Source: Nostoc sp. 106C
Lineage (GTDB): Bacteria > Cyanobacteriota > Cyanobacteriia > Cyanobacteriales > Nostocaceae
Reading direction: 5' to 3'
NCBI RefSeq assembly: GCF_002154725.1
Contig: NZ_MTAW01000131.1
Span: 1 to 64,000 of the forward strand
Length of the DNA: 64,000 bases
Made by a program: the position numbers and the translations under genes. The notes below the pieces were generated by a model. It saw only the letters and a program-made list of their open reading frames with translations, did not search any database and was not told where the DNA came from. Positions within the stretch are counted from its first letter, which is position 1. Every line of letters begins with the position of its first letter. This document shows, one piece after another, positions 25,263-33,523 of this stretch.

Positions 25263-26399
25263 ATGCCTGCTAACTATACTTCTTCATTGATAACTGACAA
25301 AAACTCTAACTCAACACCTGAAAAGCTTAAAGAACTTCTGCACAAAGCTTTAGAAAAGTTAGAAGCATTTGAACAGTGTGCGTTACTGGACTATCCCGAT
25401 CATGGCAATATAGGCGATCACCTTATCTGGCTGGGTGAAGTATTTTACTTAACTGATGTTTTAAAAACAAAAATCAACTACGCTACAAGTATTGATGATT
25501 TCTCTGAAGCAGAGATGGAGAAACAGGTTGGTAAAGCTCCTATACTCCTCCATGGCGGGGGTAATCTAGGCGACCTTTGGCCGAAATTTCAAAACTTTCG
25601 TGAGCGGATTATTTCTAAATACAAAGACCGCCCAATTATTCTCCTGCCGCAAAGCTTTTATTTTGCTCAACGTTCTAATTTAATGAAAGCTGTCGATGTC
25701 TTTAATTCCCATCCTAATTTGACTTTGTTTGCCCGTGATGATTACAGCTATGAACTTGCTACTCAATATTTCTACAACTGTCAGGTAATCAGAGCACCTG
25801 ATATGGCTCTGGAAATGGTTAAAATGCCGGGTCTATCATTCAATTCTTCTCGAAACCACTCTATCCTGTATCACTGCCGCAAGGACAAAGAGTTGAATCC
25901 AACCTCCTCTCCTGTCTCTATTGATCTACCTGATTTAGTAGTAGAAGATTGGCTTACTATAAAAGACGAAAAAAAATCTGACAAAGAGATTACTAGCGGG
26001 TGGGTTAATCAGCACATAGCTAGAATTTCGGAAGGCTGGGAACAAGGCATACTAATTCCTACTGAGTGGGGATTACGGCAGATATGTAAATATTTCCATC
26101 CATATGCTTCTAAATTCAATAGCCTCTATAACCCCTACATGCATCGCCGCTCATTAGGTTTCATGCATCAAGGTATTTATCAATTTAAGCAGCATCGTCT
26201 CATTATTACAAACCGATTGCATGGTCATATTCTCTGCATTCTGATGGGCATTACCCATATCTTTTTACCTAATGATTACCATAAAAATGAAGCATTTTAT
26301 GAAACTTGGACTTACTCAATTCCATTTTGCAGATTCGTAAAAGAACCTTCGCAAATCAAAGTTGCTGCTCAAGAGCTATTGGATTTATTTCCTAACTAA
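25263..26399 (+). CDS. Polysaccharide pyruvyltransferase family protein
   Basis: The product carries the family pattern LLDYPDHGNIGDHLIWLGEV near its start, then LLHGGGNLGDLWPKFQNFRE, IILLPQSFYFAQ, LFARDDYSYELA and the C-terminal IITNRLHGHILCILMGITHI, which are diagnostic for pyruvyltransferases that add ketal-linked pyruvate from PEP to sugars. Pyruvylation gives the polymer negative charge. I place the start at ATG 25263, 19 bp after the flippase stop; in-frame starts at 25179 and 25197 would overlap that gene by up to 65 bp and add residues of no evident family similarity. None has a strong ribosome-binding site, so the start is uncertain. Confidence 0.87.
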   Translation: MPANYTSSLITDKNSNSTPEKLKELLHKALEKLEAFEQCALLDYPDHGNIGDHLIWLGEVFYLTDVLKTKINYATSIDDFSEAEMEKQVGKAPILLHGGGNLGDLWPKFQNFRERIISKYKDRPIILLPQSFYFAQRSNLMKAVDVFNSHPNLTLFARDDYSYELATQYFYNCQVIRAPDMALEMVKMPGLSFNSSRNHSILYHCRKDKELNPTSSPVSIDLPDLVVEDWLTIKDEKKSDKEITSGWVNQHIARISEGWEQGILIPTEWGLRQICKYFHPYASKFNSLYNPYMHRRSLGFMHQGIYQFKQHRLIITNRLHGHILCILMGITHIFLPNDYHKNEAFYETWTYSIPFCRFVKEPSQIKVAAQELLDLFPN

Positions 26400-26427
26400 G
26401 GATCTAGTAGCGTTATCAGGATGTTAA

Positions 26428-27465
26428 GTGATTTTTGCATCAGTTTACGAACCAAGGCAACATATTGAGATCCAAGCGAGGTTAAACTTTGTGGCAACCA
26501 TATCCGTCATTATTCCGGCATACAATGCTGAACGAACTATTTTAGAAACAATTACATCAGTTCAGCAACAAACCTTTTCTGATTTTGAGCTAATTGTTAT
26601 TAATGATGGCTCGACTGACCGAACTTTAGAATTACTTAATTCAGTTGCAGACCCTCGGCTCAAAATATTCTCCTACAGCAATTGTGGTTTACCAGTGGCT
26701 CGCAATCGTGGTATTTCTCATGCCACTGGAGAATTTATTGCCTTTCTCGATGCCGATGATTTATGGACACCAGATAAGTTGGAGCTACAATTAGCAGCAT
26801 TGCAACAGCATCCAAAGGCAGGAGTTGCTTATAGCTGGACTTATTTCATGGAGGAACAAGGAGAATCTTTATCTTTCAAAGGATGTGAACCCGTATTTTT
26901 TGAAGGTAATGTTTATGCCAACTTATTAGTCGGTGATTTCATTTATAACGGCTCAAATACTTTAATTCGCAAGCAAGCGATTGAGTCAACAGGAGAATTC
27001 GATCCTACACTTAAATCTTGTGAAGATTGGGACTATTGGCTGCGGCTGGCGGCTCATTGGCATTTTGCTGTAGTCCCCAAGCATCAAATTCTCTATCGTC
27101 GCTCTTCAGGTGCAATGTCCTCCAAAGTTGAGGTGATGAAGCAAGCATGTCTGATTGTTTTGGAAAAGGCATATCGAGCGGCTCCACCGGAACTTCAATA
27201 TCTGAAAAATCAAAGCTTTACTTCTTTTCACAAGTACTGTGCAGATTTATATCTCAAACACAGCACCGACATGAGTGGAATTAAAGAAGCTGGACAGCAT
27301 TTGTGGATGGCAATTCGTCTACAGCCACAAACTTTACTAAACAAAAGATTTCAAAAGTTATTGCTCAAGTTTTTATTGCTAAGAATATTTTCACCTAGTA
27401 TTACTAACAATTTTCTCCAGTCCATCAACAAAATTCGCCCAAATCGTCAGCCTCTAGTCCAATGA
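26428..27465 (+). CDS. Family 2 glycosyltransferase
   Basis: This is an inverting GT-A fold transferase using a nucleotide sugar in the cytoplasm. Motifs include ISVIIPAYNAERTILETI, the first acidic pair INDGSTDRT, GEFIAFLDADDLWTPDKLEL (DxD region) and CEDWDYWLRLA (catalytic ED region). The listed start is a GTG with CAGGA placed 6-7 nt before it; another GTG at 26491 (VATISVII) also has a GCGAGG upstream and would give a more usual N-terminus. The stop overlaps the next gene by 4 bp (ATGA), so the two are translationally coupled. Donor and acceptor sugars cannot be deduced. Confidence 0.88.
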   Translation: MIFASVYEPRQHIEIQARLNFVATISVIIPAYNAERTILETITSVQQQTFSDFELIVINDGSTDRTLELLNSVADPRLKIFSYSNCGLPVARNRGISHATGEFIAFLDADDLWTPDKLELQLAALQQHPKAGVAYSWTYFMEEQGESLSFKGCEPVFFEGNVYANLLVGDFIYNGSNTLIRKQAIESTGEFDPTLKSCEDWDYWLRLAAHWHFAVVPKHQILYRRSSGAMSSKVEVMKQACLIVLEKAYRAAPPELQYLKNQSFTSFHKYCADLYLKHSTDMSGIKEAGQHLWMAIRLQPQTLLNKRFQKLLLKFLLLRIFSPSITNNFLQSINKIRPNRQPLVQ

Positions 27466-28913
27466 TGAAAAAGTTTTCCAGGTTGCTAAGTACTTCCCCA
27501 GACTTGTTGACATATCCCAATTTCAAGCAGGACGAAAAGAACAGCGATCGCCCGCTACTGACAAACACCCCATCGCAGCCAACGATCGCTTTATTACCAT
27601 ATGGCGATCTGATCGAAGACTTTTTAGACAGCATCGGGGTTTCATTCGAGGTTTTCTGCAACGAATTTATGGGCAGTTGGATGTTCGGCTACATCGATGC
27701 TTTGCAAATGGTAGGTGTGCGGACGGTGCTGTTCTGTTTTTCGGCAAATGTTACTGAACCATCCCGTTTTACACATGTACCAACTGGTGCTACGATATGC
27801 CTTTTGCCTGCTGCCAGAATCTACCGCGCCTACCGTGGTGTTCGACGCCAAGCGCTCAACGTTTCCGGGGTGAGCGAGAATGAAAAGTTTAGCGATGTCT
27901 ACGCTACGAAGAGCGATCGCGCTTCTTTGTTAGTAGGACTCAAAGATGCGGTTAAAAATTTAGGCTCTTACCTATCTACACCTCTGCGCTTGCTTGCTGT
28001 GGAACTACGGCGCGAGGGCTGCAATGCTATCTTGTGTCAAGAGTATGAGTACGCCCGATTTGACGCTTGTGTGCTTTTGGGGCAGTTGATACATTTGCCA
28101 GTGTTTGCTACTTTCCAGGGTGGCGACAAGCTGCAAAGTTTTCTAGAATATCCCCTGCGCCCATTGGCAATGCGAGGATGTAGAGGGTTAATCATCCCCA
28201 CACAAACCGAAATTCAGCGGGTAAGTGCCGATTATGGGGTATCTTCTGCCAAGATAGCCCGGATATTTAACCCACTAAATATAGAAACATGGCGTGCTAT
28301 TGACCGCAACGAAGCACGGGCGGCGCTCGATATCCCACTTGATGCTTCTGTGGTAGTATGGCACGGGCGTGTTGAAATAGAGCGCAAGGGGCTGGACGTG
28401 CTACTGGACGCTTGGAAAGAAATATGCGACAAACGACCAGGTAAAGACCTACGGCTGCTGCTAGTAGGAACAGGTAGCGATGCCAATAAACTGCACCAAC
28501 GCCTTGAAACTATGCAACTGCGGGGCGTGGTGTGGGTAAACGAATTTGTGCGCGATCGCACCCGAATTCAACAATACCTCTCTGCTGCTGATGTTTATAC
28601 CCTGCCGTCCCGACAAGAGGGCTTTCCAGTAGCGCCAGTTGAGGCAATGGCTTGTGGTTTACCTATAGTAGCAGCTGATGCTCCTGGTGTACCCGACATT
28701 CTTGAGGAAGGTGAAACTTCAGGTGGGCTAGTAGTGCTTCGTGGTGATGCAACGGCGCTGGCGTTGGCACTTGGTCGTGTTTTGGATGATCAAACTTGGG
28801 GACGTGAATTAGGCAAGCGTGCTAGAAGCCGAGCAGAAAACTACTTTTCGCCTGAGGCTATCGGTAAACAACTGAGTGACTTTCTCTTAACTCAGAAGGT
28901 GAACGGAAGTTGA
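27462..28913 (+). CDS. Family 4 (GT-B) glycosyltransferase
   Basis: The C-terminal half shows a GT1/GT4 fold: VVWHGRVEIERKGLDVLLDA, LLLVGTGSDANKLHQ, and the nucleotide-sugar EX7E-type motif SRQEGFPVAPVEAMACGLPI, then AADAPGVPDILEEGETSG. The N-terminal half has the glycogen-synthase-like GSWMFGYIDALQMVGVRTVL. A 40-residue unstructured N-terminal extension precedes it. Base composition is much richer in G+C than the flanking genes (53% over 28321-28380 by hand count), pointing to separate origin. A dispersed-repeat-like block (GCGATGTCTACGCTACG and GAGCGATCGCGC, 27893-27922) sits in frame and encodes SDVYATKSDRAS. It overlaps the upstream GT2 gene by 4 bp. Confidence 0.9.
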   Translation: MMKKFSRLLSTSPDLLTYPNFKQDEKNSDRPLLTNTPSQPTIALLPYGDLIEDFLDSIGVSFEVFCNEFMGSWMFGYIDALQMVGVRTVLFCFSANVTEPSRFTHVPTGATICLLPAARIYRAYRGVRRQALNVSGVSENEKFSDVYATKSDRASLLVGLKDAVKNLGSYLSTPLRLLAVELRREGCNAILCQEYEYARFDACVLLGQLIHLPVFATFQGGDKLQSFLEYPLRPLAMRGCRGLIIPTQTEIQRVSADYGVSSAKIARIFNPLNIETWRAIDRNEARAALDIPLDASVVVWHGRVEIERKGLDVLLDAWKEICDKRPGKDLRLLLVGTGSDANKLHQRLETMQLRGVVWVNEFVRDRTRIQQYLSAADVYTLPSRQEGFPVAPVEAMACGLPIVAADAPGVPDILEEGETSGGLVVLRGDATALALALGRVLDDQTWGRELGKRARSRAENYFSPEAIGKQLSDFLLTQKVNGS

Positions 28914-29025
28914 GGCTGACTTTCAAATGGATGTATAAAATTTCTAAGCGATCGCTTAATTTCATCAGTTGTAAATTTGTCTTGTCTAGACTGCATTGGG
29001 AGTTGAGGCAGTCCCACAACTAGAC

Positions 29026-29103
29026 GGATAGCCAGATGGATAACTCTCACACTTAATTGGATGCTTGCAGATTATGTGGGATCGTAGCCAGCAGATAGTA
29101 TTT
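29026..29103 (+). promoter_or_regulatory. Shared upstream element of polysaccharide genes, copy C
   Basis: GGATA-N7-GGATAA-N15-GGATG (29026-29063), followed 29 nt later by AGATAGTATTT (29093-29103), lies 74 nt before the GT2 gene at 29178. It corresponds to the elements at 19888 and 39253, with one base less in the second spacer. This is the closest of the three to its start codon. Confidence 0.7.
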
Positions 29104-29124
29104 CCATGCCTAGCTCAGAGATTA

Positions 29125-29141
29125 TTGTACTAACAGTACAA
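29125..29141. promoter_or_regulatory. Perfect inverted repeat before the GT2 gene, possible operator
   Basis: TTGTACT and AGTACAA flank a 3-bp spacer (AAC), a perfect 7-bp inverted repeat 36 nt upstream of the ATG at 29178 and 21 nt after shared element C. It is too short to be a terminator and suits a dimeric DNA-binding protein. No counterpart was found before 20086 or 39605. Confidence 0.45.
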
Positions 29142-29177
29142 CCTCAAAAGGTGACTTCAGTATAGTCAGTATGAAAG

Positions 29178-30206
29178 ATGAATAAAGTTTCTGTAATTAT
29201 TCCAGTTTATGGAGTCGAGAAGTACATAGCAGTTACGGTACAATCCGTTCTCGATCAAACCTATAAAAATTTTGAGCTTTTAATTATCGATGATGCTTCT
29301 CCTGATAGAAGTATAGAAATTTGTCAGCAATTTACAGATTCTAGAATTAAAATTATTCACCAGGCAAATCGAGGATTAGCTGGAGCAAGAAATACTGGTA
29401 TTCGCCATGCTCAAGGAGAATATTTAGCTTTTTTAGATGGAGATGACCTTTGGTCACCTCAGAAGCTAGAAAAACACATTGCGCACTTAGAAAATTCACC
29501 AACCGTTGGTGTTAGCTTTAGCCGTTCTGCTTTTATCGATGAAACTGGAAAATTCTTAGGTACTTATCAGATGCCTAAGCTTCAAGAAATCACCACACCC
29601 TATTTACTTGGTCGCAATCCAGTTGGCAATGGCTCGGCAGCAGTGATTCGCAGAGAAGTTTTTGAAGCTATTAAATTTCAAGATAATCTTTACGGTACTA
29701 TAGAGGATTTTTATTTTGACGAACATTTTCGCCGAGCAGAAGATTTGGAATGTTGGATTCGCATTTCCATTCAGACTAACTGGCAAATAGAGGGCATTCC
29801 TGAAGCTTTAACCTTGTACCGAGTAAGTTCAGGTGGTCTTTCTGCCAACATCCCTCAACAGTCAGATGCTTGGGAAAAGGTAATTGAAAAGACACGCTCC
29901 TACGCTCCAGAAATAATTACTCAATGGGAAACACTAGCTAGAGCCTACCATTTGCAGTATTTAGCTCGCAATGCAGTACGTCTGCAAGATGGTGCAATTG
30001 CTGTGCAAATGATCAATCGAGCTTTAGCAACCAACTGGCGTATTCTCTTTAAAGAGCCACGCCCTATGCTTTTGACCTGGGCTGCGGCTTATTTTCTTTG
30101 GTTACTACCTCAATCTCTTTACAGTTTTATTGAGGTAGTTGCTTTAAAGACAACAGGAGCTAGCCAAAAACGCCGTATTCTTCAAGACCAGGTTTTAGAG
30201 CATTAG
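29178..30206 (+). CDS. Family 2 glycosyltransferase, tandem copy 1
   Basis: The 342-residue protein has the GT2 start NKVSVIIPVYGVEKYIAVTV, acidic pair IIDDASPDRSIE, ANRGLAGARNTGIRHAQGEY with FLDGDDLWSPQKL, and a C-terminal catalytic region RRAEDLECWIRIS. The C-terminal ~110 residues carry an amphipathic or membrane-associating segment (MLLTWAAAYFLWLLPQSLYS). It is highly similar along its whole length to the next gene, so the pair arose by tandem duplication. Note that FLDADDLW, common to the family and to copy 2, is FLDGDDLW here. It follows shared element C and an inverted repeat, so it probably starts a separate transcript. Confidence 0.9.
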   Translation: MNKVSVIIPVYGVEKYIAVTVQSVLDQTYKNFELLIIDDASPDRSIEICQQFTDSRIKIIHQANRGLAGARNTGIRHAQGEYLAFLDGDDLWSPQKLEKHIAHLENSPTVGVSFSRSAFIDETGKFLGTYQMPKLQEITTPYLLGRNPVGNGSAAVIRREVFEAIKFQDNLYGTIEDFYFDEHFRRAEDLECWIRISIQTNWQIEGIPEALTLYRVSSGGLSANIPQQSDAWEKVIEKTRSYAPEIITQWETLARAYHLQYLARNAVRLQDGAIAVQMINRALATNWRILFKEPRPMLLTWAAAYFLWLLPQSLYSFIEVVALKTTGASQKRRILQDQVLEH

Positions 30207-30283
30207 AAAGGTTGCATATATAGAACCTAATGAAATGCTTCAAATGTCAATTTACTCAAATTAATAGGAATAGTCACTCACCA

Positions 30284-31303
30284 ATGAAGAAAGTTTCTGT
30301 AGTTATCCCCGTTTATAAAGCCGAAAAATATCTAGCTGCTACAGTTCAATCAGTTCTTAGACAGACCTATAAAAATTTTGAGATTCTGATTATTGATGAT
30401 GCTTCTCCTGATAAAAGTATAGATATTTGTAAGCAATTCATAGATTCCAGAATTAAAATTATTCATCAAGCAAATCGAGGACTAGCTGGAGCTAGAAATA
30501 CTGGTATTCGCCATGCTCAAGGTGAGTATCTAGCTTTTTTAGATGCAGATGACCTTTGGTTACCAGAAAAGCTAGAAAAACATGTTATTCATCTAGACAG
30601 TTCACCAAAGGTAGGGGTTAGCTTCAGTTGCTCTACTTTTATTAATGATGAGGGACAACCTTTAGGACTCTATCAAATTCCTAAGCTTAAAGACATTACG
30701 CTACCTCACGTACTTTGCCGGAATCCAATTGGTAATGGCTCAGCGGCGGTAATTCGCAGAGAAGTTTTTGAAGCTATTAAATTCCAAGGTAATCTTCACG
30801 GTAATGTAGAGGATTTTTATTTTGACGAGCACTTCCGCCAATCGGAAGACATCGAATGTTGGATTCGCATTTCTATTAAGACTGATTGGCAAATAGAAGG
30901 CATTCCTGAAGCTCTAACCTTATACCGAGTTAATACAGGCGGGCTTTCTGCAAATATGCTCAAACAGTTAGATTCTTGGGAAAAAGTGATTGAAAAGACA
31001 CGCTCCTACGCTCCAGAAATAATTACTCAATGGGAAACATTAGCTAGAGCCTACCAACTGCGGTATTTAGCTCGCAGGGCTGTACGTCAACAAGATAGTT
31101 CAATGGCTGTAAAACTGATTAATCGAGCTATGGCGACGAACTGGCGTATCCTGTTAGAGGAACCGCGCCGTACTCTTATCAGCTTAGCTGCTGCCTATTT
31201 CCTTTGGCTACTACCCCAGTCCCTTTATCGACAAATTGAGGCTGTTGCTTTAAAAAGTACAGGTACAACTCAAAAACGCCGTATTGTACAGGAGCAGTCA
31301 TAG
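30284..31303 (+). CDS. Family 2 glycosyltransferase, tandem copy 2
   Basis: This 339-residue paralogue of the preceding gene has KKVSVVIPVYKAEKYLAATV, IIDDASPDKSIDI, FLDADDLWLPEKLE and RQSEDIECWIRIS, ending with LISLAAAYFLWLLPQSLYR. The start is placed at ATG 30284, the equivalent of the copy 1 start; an earlier ATG at 30230 adds 18 residues (MKCFKCQFTQINRNSHSP) with no counterpart. Differences between copies cluster outside the nucleotide-binding motifs, consistent with altered acceptor or donor preference, though that is inference. It is 77 bp after copy 1 and probably co-transcribed. Confidence 0.9.
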   Translation: MKKVSVVIPVYKAEKYLAATVQSVLRQTYKNFEILIIDDASPDKSIDICKQFIDSRIKIIHQANRGLAGARNTGIRHAQGEYLAFLDADDLWLPEKLEKHVIHLDSSPKVGVSFSCSTFINDEGQPLGLYQIPKLKDITLPHVLCRNPIGNGSAAVIRREVFEAIKFQGNLHGNVEDFYFDEHFRQSEDIECWIRISIKTDWQIEGIPEALTLYRVNTGGLSANMLKQLDSWEKVIEKTRSYAPEIITQWETLARAYQLRYLARRAVRQQDSSMAVKLINRAMATNWRILLEEPRRTLISLAAAYFLWLLPQSLYRQIEAVALKSTGTTQKRRIVQEQS

Positions 31304-31401
31304 AGCTAACTCAAATATGATTGCTACTACCTAAACATTTCGCTTTTACATATACCTGTGTGCAGACACTGTTGGAAATAGCTGTAATTAACTAGCATCA
31401 C

Positions 31402-31806
31402 CTGAACGGAGGGTATAAGGTGATCGTGAATAAATCTACGGTACCGATTGGCTCAGGTGATTGGGTACGCATGATTGTCATGGACGGAATTGCAGAACGT
31501 CAAAAAGTTCTGGTGACAGCTGGTGGTACCAGTAGTAGCGAGACCTTTTTAGATAAGCTGCCAAAGTTTGATATAGTCAGCAATCCCGAGTTCTTGCATG
31601 AAGGCTCGGCGGTGTATGACACGTTTAACCCAGATCGGATTGTACTGGGTAGCAATAATCCCAAAGCGATCGCGATGATGGAACAATTGTATGCCCCAAT
31701 TGTAGAGCGCAAGTTTGCCGCAGATTCATCTTTACCACCTGTACCTGTAGTTGTGACTGACATTAGTTCAGCGGAGATGATCAAGTATGCTGCTAATGCG
31801 TTTTAA
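31402..31806 (+). pseudogene. UDP-glucose/GDP-mannose dehydrogenase fragment
   Basis: Residues read GGYKVIVNKSTVPIGSGDWV, then FDIVSNPEFLHEGSAVYDTF, NPDRIVLG and ISSAEMIKYAANAF, an unmistakable central part of a UDP-glucose 6-dehydrogenase. The N-terminal Rossmann domain (about 110 residues) and everything after KYAANAF, including the catalytic cysteine region, are missing, and a TAA stop follows at 31804. The open frame can start at a GTG (31420), but homology continues upstream to about 31402, beyond it, then ends. It cannot encode an active dehydrogenase. It is the remnant of a gene lost from the polysaccharide cluster, joined at its 3' end to another fossil. Confidence 0.85.
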
Positions 31807-31996
31807 GGTAACTTGTGGCGATCGAGAACTGTTGCTGAGCAATAATCAGTCTACTTATGTACCCCAGTGTACAACTCATCGTTTGGAGAATCCTGGCGTA
31901 ATTTCCTTAGTCTTGATTGAAGTCCAAAATGGCGAATATTTAGGAGAAGATGACATCATCCGCTTTCAAGATGACTATGCTCGTATCCAAAATTAA
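31796..31996 (+). pseudogene. C-terminal fragment of mannose-1-phosphate guanylyltransferase/mannose-6-phosphate isomerase cupin
   Basis: The frame reads KVTCGDRELLLSNNQSTYVP then THRLENPGVISLVLIEVQNG and EYLGEDDIIRFQDDYAR, which matches the cupin end of type II phosphomannose isomerase/ManC proteins (usually VTxGxxxxLLxENxSxYIPxGxxHRLENPG). Only about 65 of several hundred residues remain. Homology begins exactly at the junction with the UDP-glucose dehydrogenase fragment (about 31805), in a different frame, showing that a deletion or recombination fused two decayed genes. A 67-residue cupin peptide could still be translated from ATG 31796, but no ribosome-binding site is evident. Confidence 0.8.
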
Positions 31997-32201
31997 CAGT
32001 TGAAGTGCAAAGGCACTATAGATTTGATTAGCAGATGCTGCCAAAGTTAATTAGTAATGCGAATAGATAAGTGAATTTACTCTATCTAAAGGCTGAAATT
32101 TATGTATGAATTAGAATTCATGGCTGACATTTTCACCGTTCCAATTTAGAGTGGAGACTTAACAATGTGTGTCTGCACGCTATTAATAGTAAGCGAGCTC
32201 A

Positions 32202-33434
32202 ATGAAATCTCTACTGGCTGAAAATGAAATAGCGAGGCTGGAAGTTCTTCGGCAATATCGGATTCTAGATACTGTCTGCGAAGCTGCTTTCGATGACCTC
32301 ACCCTTTTAGCAGCACAAATTTGTAACACTCCTATAGCTTTAATTAGCTTGATTGATGACTGCCGTCAGTGGTTCAAATCGAAAGTCGGATTAGATGTTG
32401 AGTCAACACCACGGGATGTGGCGTTTTGTGCCCATGCTATTTTGCAGCCCCATGACATTTTGATTGTTCGGGATACATTACTTGATCAGCGATTCGCCAA
32501 TAATCCACTGGTAACCTCCGACCCTTATATTCGATTTTATGCTGGTGCTCCATTGGTTACATCCGACGGATATGTGCTGGGAACACTTTGTGTAATTGAT
32601 CGTATCCCACGAGATCTCAGTCCAGAACAGCAAAATTCATTGCGGATCTTAAGTCGTCAAGTTATGTCCCAATTCGAGCTCAGAAGTAATTTAGACAAGC
32701 TGGAACTTATAACCACCGCAGAACGCCAACGGACTGAAGATTTAATTTCTGCGCTTTCCCACGATATGCGTACTCCCTTGCTAGCAACTCGTGGTACTCT
32801 GCGCGCTATGCTAGGTGGGGCTTTTGGCACCCTGAGTGATAGTTGCAGAGAAGGACTTGAGGATTGTCGTCAGGCTAACGAAGATGTCTTGAAGCTTGTC
32901 GAGGCGCTATTAGATATTTCTCGGCATCAAACTCCAGTTTTGAAGAATCTGAACTACGAGATCCTTAACTGGAAAAATATCTTTGCCGAAGCCATTATCC
33001 GCAGCAACGCCAATTGGCAGCAAAAGCAAATAATTAAACATCAAATTTCTCCTTCACTACCAACTGTCTACGGTAATGAGTTAGAAATTCAACGGGTAGT
33101 ACAGAACTTACTTGAGAATGCTTTACGAGTCACCAAGCCAGATCAGTCAGTTAGCTTGGCGGTGGTAGCGCTGGGAGATACCGAAGTCAAGGTATCAGTG
33201 CGCGACAATGGACCAGGGATTGCTCCCCAATACAAAGAAAGGCTCTTTCATCGCTTTAGTCAACAACGAGGTCGCAGTGATTTATCTGAACTTAATCTCT
33301 ACTTATGCCGCCTGATTGTAGAGGCTCATGGAGGGAGGATCAACGTTGAAAGTATTCTTGGTGAGGGTAACACTTTTTGGTTTACCTTGCCTGTTGCCCC
33401 ACAGTCTAGGCTTCAGAATCGACACGAGATATAG
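32202..33434 (+). CDS. GAF-domain sensor histidine kinase with degenerate G2 box
   Basis: The 410-residue soluble kinase has an N-terminal GAF domain (about 25-160: LDTVCEAAFDDLTLLAAQIC ... PRDVAFCAHAI ... YAGAPLVTSDGYVLGTLCVI), a HisKA helix with H187 in ALSHDMRTPL, and a HATPase domain with N box ELEIQRVVQNLLENALRV and G1 box DNGPGIA. The G2 region, normally GxGLGL, reads SDLSELNLYLCR with no glycine; the second kinase in the region (36496) has KSGLGLYLCR at this point. Nucleotide-lid function may be altered. No response regulator follows directly. The GAF lacks the cysteine expected for a bilin-binding CBCR, so the ligand is unknown. It lies amid polysaccharide genes. Confidence 0.9.
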   Translation: MKSLLAENEIARLEVLRQYRILDTVCEAAFDDLTLLAAQICNTPIALISLIDDCRQWFKSKVGLDVESTPRDVAFCAHAILQPHDILIVRDTLLDQRFANNPLVTSDPYIRFYAGAPLVTSDGYVLGTLCVIDRIPRDLSPEQQNSLRILSRQVMSQFELRSNLDKLELITTAERQRTEDLISALSHDMRTPLLATRGTLRAMLGGAFGTLSDSCREGLEDCRQANEDVLKLVEALLDISRHQTPVLKNLNYEILNWKNIFAEAIIRSNANWQQKQIIKHQISPSLPTVYGNELEIQRVVQNLLENALRVTKPDQSVSLAVVALGDTEVKVSVRDNGPGIAPQYKERLFHRFSQQRGRSDLSELNLYLCRLIVEAHGGRINVESILGEGNTFWFTLPVAPQSRLQNRHEI

Positions 33435-33523
33435 TCATTGATTACAAGTTGAGCTCGCATCAGCTTTGCGAAGATTTATTTATCTAAAATTACCTTTTAT
33501 ACTAAAAACTCTAGGCAATCGAT

